Assembly (NCBI GenBank): GCA_001899315.1
Contig: MOYA01000005.1
Coordinates: 73,960-109,914 of the forward strand
Direction of reading: 5' to 3'
Length of the DNA: 35,955 nucleotides
DNA from: Candidatus Obscuribacter phosphatis
GTDB taxonomy: Bacteria > Cyanobacteriota > Vampirovibrionia > Obscuribacterales > Obscuribacteraceae
The notes beneath the pieces were generated by a model. The model made no database searches. It was given only the letters and a program-made list of their open reading frames with translations, and was not told where the DNA came from. Positions 1 to 7,169 of the stretch are shown one piece after another. Each line of letters begins with the position of its first letter. Within the stretch, counting starts at the first letter, position 1. The translations under genes were made by a program, and so were the position numbers.

Positions 1-128
1 TCATTGAATTTTTCCGGATGATTATTATATTGCTTAGTATTAAAAACAAAAAAAAGAAGAAAAGCAGAGTCGGGACAATTCTTTAGTTCAGCTGTTTGCC
101 ATGCTCGGTTAACCCAGGGATGGATCAA

Positions 129-152
129 GCTACCCCGAAAAATCGAGGTAGC
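129..152 (-). terminator. Hairpin downstream of the GNAT gene
   Basis: GCTACC and CGA (129-138) pair with TCG and GGTAGC (143-152) across one mismatch, with an AAAA loop. It lies about 50 bases past the stop of the minus-strand acetyltransferase. No T-run follows directly on the minus strand; the nearest one is near positions 45-60. It is a weak terminator candidate. Confidence 0.35.
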
Positions 153-204
153 AATTCCATCCCCGGATACTGCAGGAACTAGGCTGAGCCTTGGGCTTTA
201 CTTA

Positions 205-681
205 TTAGTGCCGGGTGGACTGCTTTTCGTAGCAAAGCAAACGAGCCGACTGACCGCGCCCGTAGTAATCGGTGAGCAGGCTGACGGAACGAAAACCCAT
301 GGCAGTGCAGAAGTCGAGACATTGCTTGTCGCTGCTTTCGACGACCATGCAAAGCTGATGCTTGCCGTGGTCTTGCATTTCGTTCTTGATTTTGCCCATC
401 AGTGCCGAGCCGATGCCGCAACGGCGGAACGACTCATGCACGGCCATGTGGGTGATGTAGACACCATCATCCCGCACGACAAAGATGAGGAAACCTACCA
501 CCAGGGAGCCGTGTACAGCGACTAGCACCGCATGGCTGCTCCCCTGAATCAGCTCGTCAAGCCAATCTTCTTCCACAACAAAATTGAGAGTGTTGCGGCT
601 GATGGCGACGATGGCTGCTTTGTCTTCGCCTCGGGCAAGGCGAAGTTGTACACGTTTTTCAACTTGTGAGGTTGTGTTCAT
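205..681 (-). CDS. GNAT-family N-acetyltransferase (RimI-like)
   Basis: A 158-residue single-domain GNAT enzyme, which would transfer an acetyl group from acetyl-CoA to an amine. The acetyl-CoA loop is clear: ITHMAVHESF followed by RRCGIGSAL (residues 86-94) fits the R/Q-x-x-G-x-G/A motif A. The C-terminal FCTAMGFRSV and a Tyr-Tyr pair (DYYGRG) match motif B and the end of the fold in RimI-type protein-alanine acetyltransferases. The ATG at 681 is preceded by GCGAGG at good spacing. The gene stands alone. The acceptor cannot be read from sequence; a small-molecule acetyltransferase is equally possible. The GNAT fold is secure, the RimI likeness is inference. Confidence 0.85.
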   Translation of the reverse strand: MNTTSQVEKRVQLRLARGEDKAAIVAISRNTLNFVVEEDWLDELIQGSSHAVLVAVHGSLVVGFLIFVVRDDGVYITHMAVHESFRRCGIGSALMGKIKNEMQDHGKHQLCMVVESSDKQCLDFCTAMGFRSVSLLTDYYGRGQSARLLCYEKQSTRH

Positions 682-1041
682 GGTATGCCTCGCACATTCA
701 GTGGTTTCACAAGAAACGCAGCAATCCCCTCAATCATGCCAAGACATTTAGCGGCTCTCTAAACGACAACTTTTGTTGTCGAAAGAAAGCTGTAAATGTG
801 GAACCTGCGGGGTTTATGGATTGCGCGAACTCTAAAGAAAAGATTAAGGGTATTACTTGTACTAGCATCCCAGCCCATCTATAAGTCAATTAAAACACTC
901 CTAATAGAGCTGTAATAGGCAATAAGAGAGATCCTCTTGGCTAGCCGGGCTAACGCTAGCTTTATACTGTAATAGTTAGTATAGAGTCCTTCGAAGAAAA
1001 ACATAAGGACCTAGGGGCATTGGCAGGTCCAACCCTCCCCA
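682..1041. other. Intergenic region, GNAT leader and corA 3' side
   Basis: No gene is supported here; the short reading frames lack ribosome binding sites and family likeness. It must hold the promoter for the acetyltransferase. At 940-954 GCTAGC, CGG, GCTAAC forms a short hairpin with one mismatch, resembling hairpins seen at 10814, 10937 and 10967. Confidence 0.5.
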
Positions 1042-1051
1042 TGGAAAAGAG

Positions 1052-1081
1052 AAAGACGGCGTCAGGCTTGACACCGTCTTT
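1052..1081 (-). terminator. Intrinsic terminator of corA
   Basis: A 12-bp stem (AAAGACGGCGTC at 1052-1063 with GACACCGTCTTT at 1070-1081, one G-U pair on one strand) with a 6-base loop. It is followed on the minus strand by a pyrimidine-rich run (TCTCTTTTCC) and sits 16 bases past the corA stop. Confidence 0.75.
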
Positions 1082-1097
1082 CCAAGCGCCACTTAAG

Positions 1098-2207
1098 TCA
1101 CTTCAGATTGCCAATCTTTCGCTTGAGCGACCGTTTGATGGAACGTTCGCTGCCGGCGCTGCTGATCCCTTTCAGCCAGCCCTTCCAGTGCATCCAGAAA
1201 AGCAGCCCGCCCATAAGCGAAGTCATAACGAGCAAAGCCACAGGATAACCATAGAGCCAATTCAGCTCGGGCATGTTCCATGGCGACTTTTCCGGATTGA
1301 AGTTCATGCCGTAGATACCAGCGATGAAGGTGGGCGGAATGAAGAGAGTGGTGATGATGGCCAGGACCTTCATCACCTCATTCATACGATTGCTGCTGCT
1401 TGAAAGATGGAGATCCATCAAGTCAGAGCAGAGTTCTCGATCCATTTCCACCAGATCTAAGAGTCTGATGGCATGGTCGTAACAGTCACGCAAATAGACC
1501 TTTGTTTCATCGCGGACGAGCTCGGGTTGCACATCGCGCAGGAGTGTATGAATCGCTTCACGAAGAGGCCAGATGCAGCGCCTCAGCTTGATCACGTTGC
1601 GCTTGAGCACATAGATACGCCCGGGTGCTTTCTGGTCATGACGGTTGAGGATGTCCTCTTCCACCCCCTCCAGGCGCTCTCCCAGAGCCTCCAAGAGAGG
1701 GAAATAGGCATCGATGACCGCATCGACGATGAGATAGACCAGGTGATCGGCCTTCTGATTGCGACTGTGGCGCCCATCGTGCCTGAGCTTCTCACGCACC
1801 GGCGCCAGACAGTCACCGCCGGGAAACTCCTGAAAAGTGACGACAAAGTTGCTCCCGAAGAAGAGACTAAGCTGTTCGGTCAGGGTCGACTGCAACTCAT
1901 CCTCGGCGCTGCGCCGCTCCAGTTGCACCAGAGGCATGGGCAGAGCCAGAAAATTGTGCTTGTCGTAGTCTTCGAACTTGGCTCGCTGCCTGACATGCAA
2001 AACGTCTTCCAGAGCCAGGGGATGCAGCTTGAAGACGGTACCAATCTGAAAAACTGAATCGCGCGGCAGAGGTCCATCCACGTTCAGCCAGATCATTGAA
2101 GCCGCTTCGGCTAGTCCCGAGAGCCTGTCGAGACCGTCCAGGGGGACGGTCTCTTCTTGCAAGCCATCGGAGCCGAAGGCGATAACACTTATGCGTGTAT
2201 CAGTCAT
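1098..2207 (-). CDS. corA: CorA-family Mg2+/divalent cation transporter
   Basis: A 369-residue CorA protein, which moves Mg2+ (or Co2+/Ni2+) across the inner membrane as a pentameric channel. The family-defining GMN motif is at residues 300-302 (IYGMNF), right after the first of two C-terminal membrane segments (about 281-299). The second is about 321-340. The first 275 residues form the cytoplasmic domain, ending in the long charged stalk helix. The tail is basic (KRSLKRKIGNLK), as expected. The ATG at 2207 has AAGG upstream (ACCAAGGTACGTCG). Two membrane-protein genes lie just upstream on the same strand, separated by an 8-bp tandem repeat. The CorA versus ZntB branch is not settled by sequence alone. 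Confidence 0.95.
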   Translation of the reverse strand: MTDTRISVIAFGSDGLQEETVPLDGLDRLSGLAEAASMIWLNVDGPLPRDSVFQIGTVFKLHPLALEDVLHVRQRAKFEDYDKHNFLALPMPLVQLERRSAEDELQSTLTEQLSLFFGSNFVVTFQEFPGGDCLAPVREKLRHDGRHSRNQKADHLVYLIVDAVIDAYFPLLEALGERLEGVEEDILNRHDQKAPGRIYVLKRNVIKLRRCIWPLREAIHTLLRDVQPELVRDETKVYLRDCYDHAIRLLDLVEMDRELCSDLMDLHLSSSSNRMNEVMKVLAIITTLFIPPTFIAGIYGMNFNPEKSPWNMPELNWLYGYPVALLVMTSLMGGLLFWMHWKGWLKGISSAGSERSIKRSLKRKIGNLK

Positions 2208-2222
2208 CGACGTACCTTGGTA

Positions 2223-2250
2223 AGATGGTTAGATGGTTAGATGGTTAGAT
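2223..2250. repeat. 8-bp tandem repeat in corA leader
   Basis: AGATGGTT occurs three times in a row (2223-2230, 2231-2238, 2239-2246), followed by AGAT. It fills most of the 51-bp gap between the upstream membrane-protein stop (2259) and the corA start (2207). A tract like this can change length by slippage and so alter leader spacing. Confidence 0.9.
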
Positions 2251-2258
2251 CGCAGACT

Positions 2259-3329
2259 TTAGCCCCGCGGCAAGCGACTACGCAGAGCCGTCGGCACGAG
2301 AGCCAGCAGTCGTGCCTCGAGCACCAGCTTATGGCGACGGTAGAGCAGTCCCAAATAGAAGATGGCGCCGGCGAAAGCCATCAGCGCCAGAGGGAAAGCC
2401 AGCGAATTGGTGAAATAGGTCATGAGCAAGTGCACGACGTAATAGATCGAGCCGATCGCGCCGACAAGCAAGAAGACCCGGCGAGCCAACGCCACCGAGA
2501 GCAGCATGAACAGCACATTCAAGGCAAAGTAGAAGAACTTGCCGGCTTCACCACCGCTGTCGAGGAAGGTGAGGGGCAGCCAAAATGCAGCGGTGCCAAA
2601 GAGATAGCCCCACCAGGAATAGTCCTCCTGACGCCCAACCCGGGTATCGACGTAGACCGACAAAGCCAGAATAGCCAGACCGATGACCATCGACACCTTC
2701 AGATAGGCGGGCGATGCAAAGCCAAAGAGAGGACCGAAGTAGGGGCTGGCCACAAGATCGGCGATAGTCATCGACAGAAGCCACATTGAGCCGAAAACCG
2801 GCGCGGCAAGCAGCGAAACCTTGACCCGATTGAGAACCAAGAGTCCAGCGCCCAAAGTAGCAAGTTCAGCCAAGAGAGCCACTTGAGAGGACGACAAGCG
2901 GTCAGTGAATTGCAGCATCTCCAGGCCCGAAAGCAGAGCCACAGGAGTCATCAATACGCTGAGCAAGAAAAGCACGCCACCGGCAGTTTTCTGTCCGAGC
3001 TGGAAGCGCAGACGACTGCCGAGCATGGCGAATGCCGCAGCATAAGCCAGGCTCAGACCGAAGACACCGCCTGCGCCGAAGAAGTTGTTGGCGCGCTCCA
3101 TAAACCAGGCCATGGCGATCATGACCAAGACGCCACCCGCATACCAAGCCAGTTGCGCCAGGTCAAAGCCGCCCTTATCGACGACGCTGCCTCGGGCACG
3201 GGCCTGTGCCGTTAACTCATTCCAGAGCGAATCGACATCGGCGGGCGCCATGGCGCCGTGCTTGGCGGCTGTTTCCAGGTCGGCTTTGGAAACCGAAAGT
3301 GTTTGAAAATTGGTTTGGGATTCAGACAT
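2259..3329 (-). CDS. Polytopic membrane protein, DUF2157-like
   Basis: A 356-residue integral membrane protein. The ATG at 3329 (MSESQTNFQTL) is chosen over upstream starts because AGGAG sits 5 bases before it and because it avoids overlap with the preceding gene. Residues 1-60 are soluble and helical (VSKADLETAAKHGAM, then DVDSLWNEL). After that about 10 hydrophobic segments fill the protein, with short loops. A small soluble N-terminal region followed by many membrane helices is the layout of DUF2157-type proteins, but I assign that family only tentatively. The gene follows the four-helix membrane gene by 8 bases and precedes corA, so the three are probably one operon. No catalytic motif is visible. 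Confidence 0.75.
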   Translation of the reverse strand: MSESQTNFQTLSVSKADLETAAKHGAMAPADVDSLWNELTAQARARGSVVDKGGFDLAQLAWYAGGVLVMIAMAWFMERANNFFGAGGVFGLSLAYAAAFAMLGSRLRFQLGQKTAGGVLFLLSVLMTPVALLSGLEMLQFTDRLSSSQVALLAELATLGAGLLVLNRVKVSLLAAPVFGSMWLLSMTIADLVASPYFGPLFGFASPAYLKVSMVIGLAILALSVYVDTRVGRQEDYSWWGYLFGTAAFWLPLTFLDSGGEAGKFFYFALNVLFMLLSVALARRVFLLVGAIGSIYYVVHLLMTYFTNSLAFPLALMAFAGAIFYLGLLYRRHKLVLEARLLALVPTALRSRLPRG

Positions 3330-3337
3330 GTGAACTC

Positions 3338-3805
3338 CTAAGCCAGAACCAGGCTGAAGCCGATAATCGGCAGGAAGACAAAGAGCAGGTATGGCAGCAC
3401 CACCAGGAGGGTGGGAGCCCAAGCAGCCTTCCAGGCGGCGCCGGCATTGGGCACAGCGATAGTGCCGGGCATGACCTTGCCGGCGATAATGGTCATGAGC
3501 CAGTTGGTCACCTGCAGACCCATGAGACTGACCAGACCGACAAGCGCGATGAACCCTATGCCGACGACCGGACCAGGCGAAGCAGCCGTGACCAGGAAGA
3601 AAGGCAGAAGCAATACCACGAAAGTGAAGACGACAAGGCCCATGAGGACGTTGCCGCCGACTGCCATGAGCAGACCAAAGAGGAACTTAGGTCCGAAGTC
3701 CGGAGTGGAGAATGTCACCTGGCGACCACTGAACCAGGGTGCCAGAAACTGATATGTGAAGAGGTAGATGAGACTCGAAAAAACGAGTCCGATTATGGTC
3801 TCCAT
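3338..3805 (-). CDS. Small four-helix membrane protein, unknown
   Basis: A 155-residue hydrophobic protein beginning METIIGLVFSSL. This ATG at 3805 has AAAGGAG six to seven bases upstream, unlike the in-frame start nine codons earlier. Four membrane segments are visible (about residues 3-22, 40-68, 80-105 and 125-153), with a short soluble stretch after the first (FSGRQVTFSTPDFG). I do not recognise the family. Its stop lies 8 bases before the start of the next membrane-protein gene, so the two are co-transcribed and may form a complex. There are no charged motifs typical of transporters. Confidence 0.75.
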   Translation of the reverse strand: METIIGLVFSSLIYLFTYQFLAPWFSGRQVTFSTPDFGPKFLFGLLMAVGGNVLMGLVVFTFVVLLLPFFLVTAASPGPVVGIGFIALVGLVSLMGLQVTNWLMTIIAGKVMPGTIAVPNAGAAWKAAWAPTLLVVLPYLLFVFLPIIGFSLVLA

Positions 3806-4576
3806 GGGGAGCTCCTTTGGGTTGTTCAACAAAGCCCAGACAGCAAGTTTGTCAGCGGCAGACGAAGAGGCGAAGTGCTGCTTAGGTCGACGAAATCGAC
3901 CGAAAAACTAACTTAGACCTGGCGGCTAACCGAACTTGAGTTGATGTGCTTTGAAGAAAGGAAAAATTTGAACTCTTACTCTTAGCACTTTGCTTGAGAC
4001 GTTTTCTTGGCTAGTGATTCTTTTCTTAGTGCTTATTTATTGCGTGTAAATAAATTTGCTGCCATATCGCGGGCAATTGGCGCAAGCAAGCAGAAAAATG
4101 AGATTAGCAAGAAAACCTCTTGCATTTTCTACCATAAGGCATCGTTGCACAATGGAAACGATTGTCATTCTCACAGCTTCGCGAAGCACGAAAAACTTCT
4201 CTGCACTAAAGTTAACCTGCGCTAAATGTGTCGGCTCTAATTTAACCAAGGAGTCTCCCCGGAAGACGCCCCAGCCATTTGGGTCGGACCCCAATTATTT
4301 GGGCTTTCCGAGCGATTATTCCGAATCGATCAAGAATCGACCATCAAGAGCAAACGAATACCGGTAACTCAAGCCGGTTGAGAACTCTAGCCATTGTGGC
4401 CTAGGTTCTAGATCTATTCATCCCTTTAACCAAATCGCCAGAGGAAATCAAAAGAGCCAACGCTCATTCCTAAACGAAGCCATTAGCCTGCATAAGCTCT
4501 ATCGGTCCCAGTCCACATGAGACACGATAGCTGTCAAGCACGCTCTGGTCAGGCGAAACAACTAAGGAAACCCGTC
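3806..4576. other. Long intergenic region before the ZIP gene
   Basis: About 770 bases, AT-richer than the flanks. Short overlapping reading frames around 4007-4367 on both strands have no ribosome binding site or recognisable product, so I do not call them. At 4278-4303 the pattern TTTGGG, CCCCAA, TTTGGG allows two mutually exclusive hairpins. Promoters for the minus-strand membrane operon and the plus-strand transporter must lie here. Confidence 0.5.
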
Positions 4577-5347
4577 ATGAACATGCTTCTTATCTACGGC
4601 GTTCTCGCCGCGGTGGCGGTGAGCTTGGTCTCGCTGGTCGGCGCCGTCTTTCTCTCCGCCACCCAGAAAACCACCGAACGCCTCACCCCAATCTTTCTCA
4701 GCCTGGCAGCCGGCACGATGGTCGGAAATGCGGTGTTGCACCTCATTCCCGAATCGATCGAGCACATCATCGAGCACCAGGAGCTGGGTTTCGACCTGCA
4801 CTTCATCGCCGGACTGGTGGTGTTGGGCTTCTTCATCTTCTTCGCCATCGACCTCTTCCTGCATTCGGTCGGCAAACACGATACGCATCTCGTCAAGCCG
4901 GTCGGTTACATGGTTCTCATTGGCGATGCCATCGAGAACCTCACCGATGGCTTGATCATTGGTGCCGCCTTCTTGCTCGATCCGGCCGTCGGCCTGGCCA
5001 CCACGATGGCTGTGCTGCTGCACGAAATCCCCATCGAGCTTGGCGACTTTGCCGTCCTGGTTCATTCCGGCATGAGCAAGAAGCGCGCCGTGGTGATGAA
5101 CCTGCTCAGCGGGCTGGTCTCGGTGGTGGGCGTCTTCCTGGCTTACTTCTTCGGTTCCATTGTCGAGTCCTTCCCGCTCATCATGGGTCCGGTGGCCGCA
5201 GGCGCTTTCCTCTACATGGTCGGTTCTTCTCTGGTGCCGGCAATCCGCCAGCACTCCGACCTGAAGAACTCCTTCTTCCACCTCTTCATCGCCTTGCTCG
5301 GCACGGCGCTGATGGCGGCTCTGCTTCTCTTGGAACACAGCCACTGA
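4577..5347 (+). CDS. ZIP-family metal transporter
   Basis: A 256-residue ZIP permease importing a divalent metal such as Zn, Fe or Mn. The ATG at 4577 (MNMLLIYGVL) follows AAGGAAA at normal spacing; the longer frame upstream has a hydrophilic start unlike the family. About eight membrane segments are visible. Family motifs are HLIPES (55-60), ENLTDGLIIGAAF (120-132) and HEIPIELGDF (149-158). In most family members the metal-binding TM4 motif starts with His (HNxxDG); here it is Glu-120. The second His or Gln of HEIPHE/HEIPQE is Ile-153. The binuclear metal centre is therefore altered, and specificity may differ. A strong terminator follows. Confidence 0.92.
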   Translation: MNMLLIYGVLAAVAVSLVSLVGAVFLSATQKTTERLTPIFLSLAAGTMVGNAVLHLIPESIEHIIEHQELGFDLHFIAGLVVLGFFIFFAIDLFLHSVGKHDTHLVKPVGYMVLIGDAIENLTDGLIIGAAFLLDPAVGLATTMAVLLHEIPIELGDFAVLVHSGMSKKRAVVMNLLSGLVSVVGVFLAYFFGSIVESFPLIMGPVAAGAFLYMVGSSLVPAIRQHSDLKNSFFHLFIALLGTALMAALLLLEHSH

Positions 5348-5378
5348 GCTAGACTCAGCGGACCGTGGACTGGGACCG

Positions 5379-5416
5379 AAAGGGATGATTGCGCAGGCGA
5401 TCATCCCTTTCTTTTT
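5379..5416 (+). terminator. Intrinsic terminator of the ZIP gene
   Basis: Perfect 11-bp stem AAAGGGATGAT (5379-5389) with ATCATCCCTTT (5400-5410), a 10-base loop, then CTTTTTC. It lies 32 bases past the stop. Confidence 0.9.
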
Positions 5417-5422
5417 CGTTCG

Positions 5423-5445
5423 GTTTACTACATTTTATAATATCT
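5423..5445. repeat. Shared intergenic motif, copy A
   Basis: GTTTACTACATT then T then TATAATATCT, followed 8 bases later by seven A residues. The same 23 positions occur with one difference at 27755-27777. Both copies sit between a plus-strand terminator and a minus-strand hairpin at a convergent gene junction. Confidence 0.8.
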
Positions 5446-5496
5446 AATCAGCAAAAAAATTGAAAACTCAAATCTGATTCCAGACAGAGCGAAAGT

Positions 5497-5532
5497 CTGC
5501 CCGGTCAACATTTAGCAATGTCGACCGGGCAG
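5497..5532 (-). terminator. Hairpin terminating the CysQ-like gene
   Basis: CTGCCCGGTC (5497-5506) pairs with GACCGGGCAG (5523-5532), extended by ACATT/AATGT across a small internal bulge. It lies 11 bases past the minus-strand stop at 5543. The minus-strand T-tract comes only about 40 bases further on (complement of A-tract 5453-5459). Confidence 0.65.
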
Positions 5533-5542
5533 CTAGCGAAAA

Positions 5543-6466
5543 CTATGGAGAAGCTAAAGACTTGCCACTCTGGGCTTTGAAAAGCTCGCGCCAGTAAGAA
5601 AGCGCCCCGGCAGCGCCAATAACTACCTGGCAGAGATGAGTCGGATTATCGTAGCTGTAGCTGATGAAATCAGCGCTCTCGGTGCCGACTTCAAAGCCCA
5701 TCTCTTGAGCCACAGCGCAAGAAGCAGCCGTATCCCAATAGCCCAAGGTGGGGCGAATATGGACGAACAAGTCGGCCAAACCGAGGTGCAACTCAAAGAC
5801 ATCATAGCCAATGCTGGAAGCCTGGACAATCTCCACACCTTCAAGACCCTCCAGCCAAGAGTTGGCCTTGAGGTCATTGCGACTGACCATGATCCTCACC
5901 TTATCTTGATTGCGCACCTTATCTTGGCTGGGCACCTCGCTCTGGTTGGGCGCTCTGTCCTGCTTGGTCAGAGAGGTCTGCGTTGCTTGCCGCTTCTCCA
6001 GCTTCTGCACCAGCCCGTCCTTGAGGTGATAAACACCCAAGCCAGGCCCACCAAAGAAACCTTCATCTTTGGCAGGAATATAGAATGCACCGAAGGCTTC
6101 GCGACCATCGACCACGAGACCGGCCATCACACAATATTTGCCGGAGCCGTCAACATAGTACTTGGTACCGTCGATAGGATCGACAATCCAACGGCGCCGC
6201 CCGTCATCTGCACTCTGCCAGGGGGCTTCTTCCGAAAGAACAAGGTCGGCGGGAAAGAGCTTGGTGAGTTCCTCGATGAGCAGCGCCGAAACTGCTTTGT
6301 CGGCGCTGGTAACCAGATCTTCGGCGGACATTTTGGTACTAATTTCCACCCCGGCTCGCATTTCTACAGCCTTCAAACCGGCTTCCCGACAGAGTTCGAT
6401 CACACTCTTCATTTGTTCGAATGAAAGTACGCCTTGTTTATGGTCAATTTCAGAGTCAGAGCTCAA
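5543..6466 (-). CDS. Inositol monophosphatase / CysQ-family phosphatase
   Basis: About 307 residues of the Mg2+-dependent, Li+-sensitive FIG/IMPase superfamily. Members hydrolyse inositol phosphates, 3'-phosphoadenosine 5'-phosphate or sugar bisphosphates. Motifs in order are VTSADKAV, LSEEAPW, WIVDPIDGTKYYVDG (metal-binding DPxDGT) and GYWDTAASCAVAQEMG (the WDxAA motif). VTxAD plus SEE is closest to CysQ. I choose the TTG at 6466 because AAGGA lies about 7 bases upstream; a later ATG at 6412 (MKSVIELC) fits the family's usual start but has no visible site. An unusual low-complexity insert (TKQDRAPNQSEV, then two more NQDKV-type units) is encoded by an 18-bp tandem repeat. The substrate is not determined. 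Confidence 0.9.
   Translation of the reverse strand: MSSDSEIDHKQGVLSFEQMKSVIELCREAGLKAVEMRAGVEISTKMSAEDLVTSADKAVSALLIEELTKLFPADLVLSEEAPWQSADDGRRRWIVDPIDGTKYYVDGSGKYCVMAGLVVDGREAFGAFYIPAKDEGFFGGPGLGVYHLKDGLVQKLEKRQATQTSLTKQDRAPNQSEVPSQDKVRNQDKVRIMVSRNDLKANSWLEGLEGVEIVQASSIGYDVFELHLGLADLFVHIRPTLGYWDTAASCAVAQEMGFEVGTESADFISYSYDNPTHLCQVVIGAAGALSYWRELFKAQSGKSLASP
5897..5968. repeat. Four 18-bp tandem repeats inside the CysQ-like gene
   Basis: Four consecutive 18-bp units (starts 5897, 5915, 5933, 5951) of the type CACCTTATCTTGGCTGGG, increasingly diverged along the plus strand. They encode hexapeptides of the form P/R-N/S-Q-D/S-K/E/R-V/A in a surface insert of the phosphatase, keeping the reading frame. 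Confidence 0.9.
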
Positions 6467-6879
6467 TTTCTTTTCCTTTCTTGAAGAAGATACAGAGCAA
6501 CACCACAATGCCGAAAGGCACAGCAGTGAATGGCAGATATCTTGTTGGGTTTTGTTCTAGGGCGATGAATAATAGAAATTGGCTGGACGAAAATACTGCT
6601 TAAGCCTAGTGCCTATGAGCTCTCAACTCTATCTTTATCTATCAAAGTTGCTGAAAATGGCTCTCATAGTTCAGCCCCTTGGCTAGGCGAGCTGCCCAAG
6701 CACTTACGATATCCTATAATAATAAAAAAAGAAAAAAAATGCTGCAAGCGCCGTTCGAATCAGGAATTGCTTCCCTCATCGAATCGGCGCCGCAGCCTTG
6801 TTGAACTAGTCCTCAAAGGGGGAGAACGACACCGCTCGCTGAGCCATGCCGCCTCCCCCTTCCGTCGGGCAAAGGGCTA
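6467..6879. other. Intergenic region with A-tracts and a hairpin
   Basis: No gene is supported. It carries the CysQ promoter side, an A-rich tract (about 6718-6739, preceded by CCTATAATAATA), and near 6815-6861 an imperfect hairpin described separately. A TTCGAATC string at 6754-6761 is not part of a tRNA. Confidence 0.5.
6815..6861 (-). terminator. Possible terminator of the 71-residue peptide gene
   Basis: AAGGGGGAG (6816-6824) pairs perfectly with CTCCCCCTT (6853-6861), enclosing a 28-base loop. It lies 18 bases past the minus-strand stop at 6880. Only a short T3 follows on the minus strand, so termination is uncertain. Confidence 0.45.
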
Positions 6880-7095
6880 TCAGCCCTCGTCGCCGAACGC
6901 CTTCTTGAGCAGTTCGTTGCGGGTGCACGGGCCACCGCACGAACCTTCCTGCCGCCAGCCGCCGACCACCTGACGCCGCGTGTCCGCGACCTCACGGTCG
7001 TCGACGACGGCGCCGGTGAGCAGCGAGCTCGCCAGCAGGGACGGAATCACCGGCGCATTGCCCTGGTGTCCCGCGTAACAGCTGTTCGTGTTCAT
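6880..7095 (-). CDS. 71-residue Cys/Gly-containing small protein, unknown
   Basis: The ATG at 7095 (MNTNSCYAGHQGNAPVIPSL) has GGAGG 7 bases upstream, one of the best ribosome binding sites in the window. The peptide has a short N-terminal part with one Cys, a hydrophobic middle (SLLASSLLTGAVV), a charged Arg/Asp stretch, a Gly-Gly (QVVGGWRQ), and a SCGGPC motif with two Cys near the C-terminus. There is no signal peptide. It follows the TruD gene by 74 bases and shares its GC-rich codon use. I do not recognise a family. Possibilities include a metal- or disulfide-binding small protein or a modified-peptide precursor; nothing in the sequence decides this, and no modification enzyme is recognisable beside it. 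Confidence 0.65.
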   Translation of the reverse strand: MNTNSCYAGHQGNAPVIPSLLASSLLTGAVVDDREVADTRRQVVGGWRQEGSCGGPCTRNELLKKAFGDEG

Positions 7096-7169
7096 TGTAG
7101 AACCTCCGAAACGTATGTTGAGTTGATGACTATGTGCGAGCCGACAGACTTTGCCGGCCACTCATCCGA

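Noticed and set aside
4007-4367. Small overlapping frames on both strands upstream of the ZIP gene
   Set aside because: No ribosome binding site, no codon bias and no recognisable product; they overlap one another on opposite strands.
5423-5445. Reading the TTTACT and TATAAT of the shared motif as a promoter
   Set aside because: The two boxes are only 6 bases apart, far from the usual 16-18, and the copies lie between converging genes, where no downstream gene is served.
6751-6764. GTTCGAATC string resembling a tRNA T-loop
   Set aside because: There is no matching T-stem, anticodon arm or acceptor stem around it. A similar GATTCGAATC palindrome at about 22813 was rejected for the same reason.
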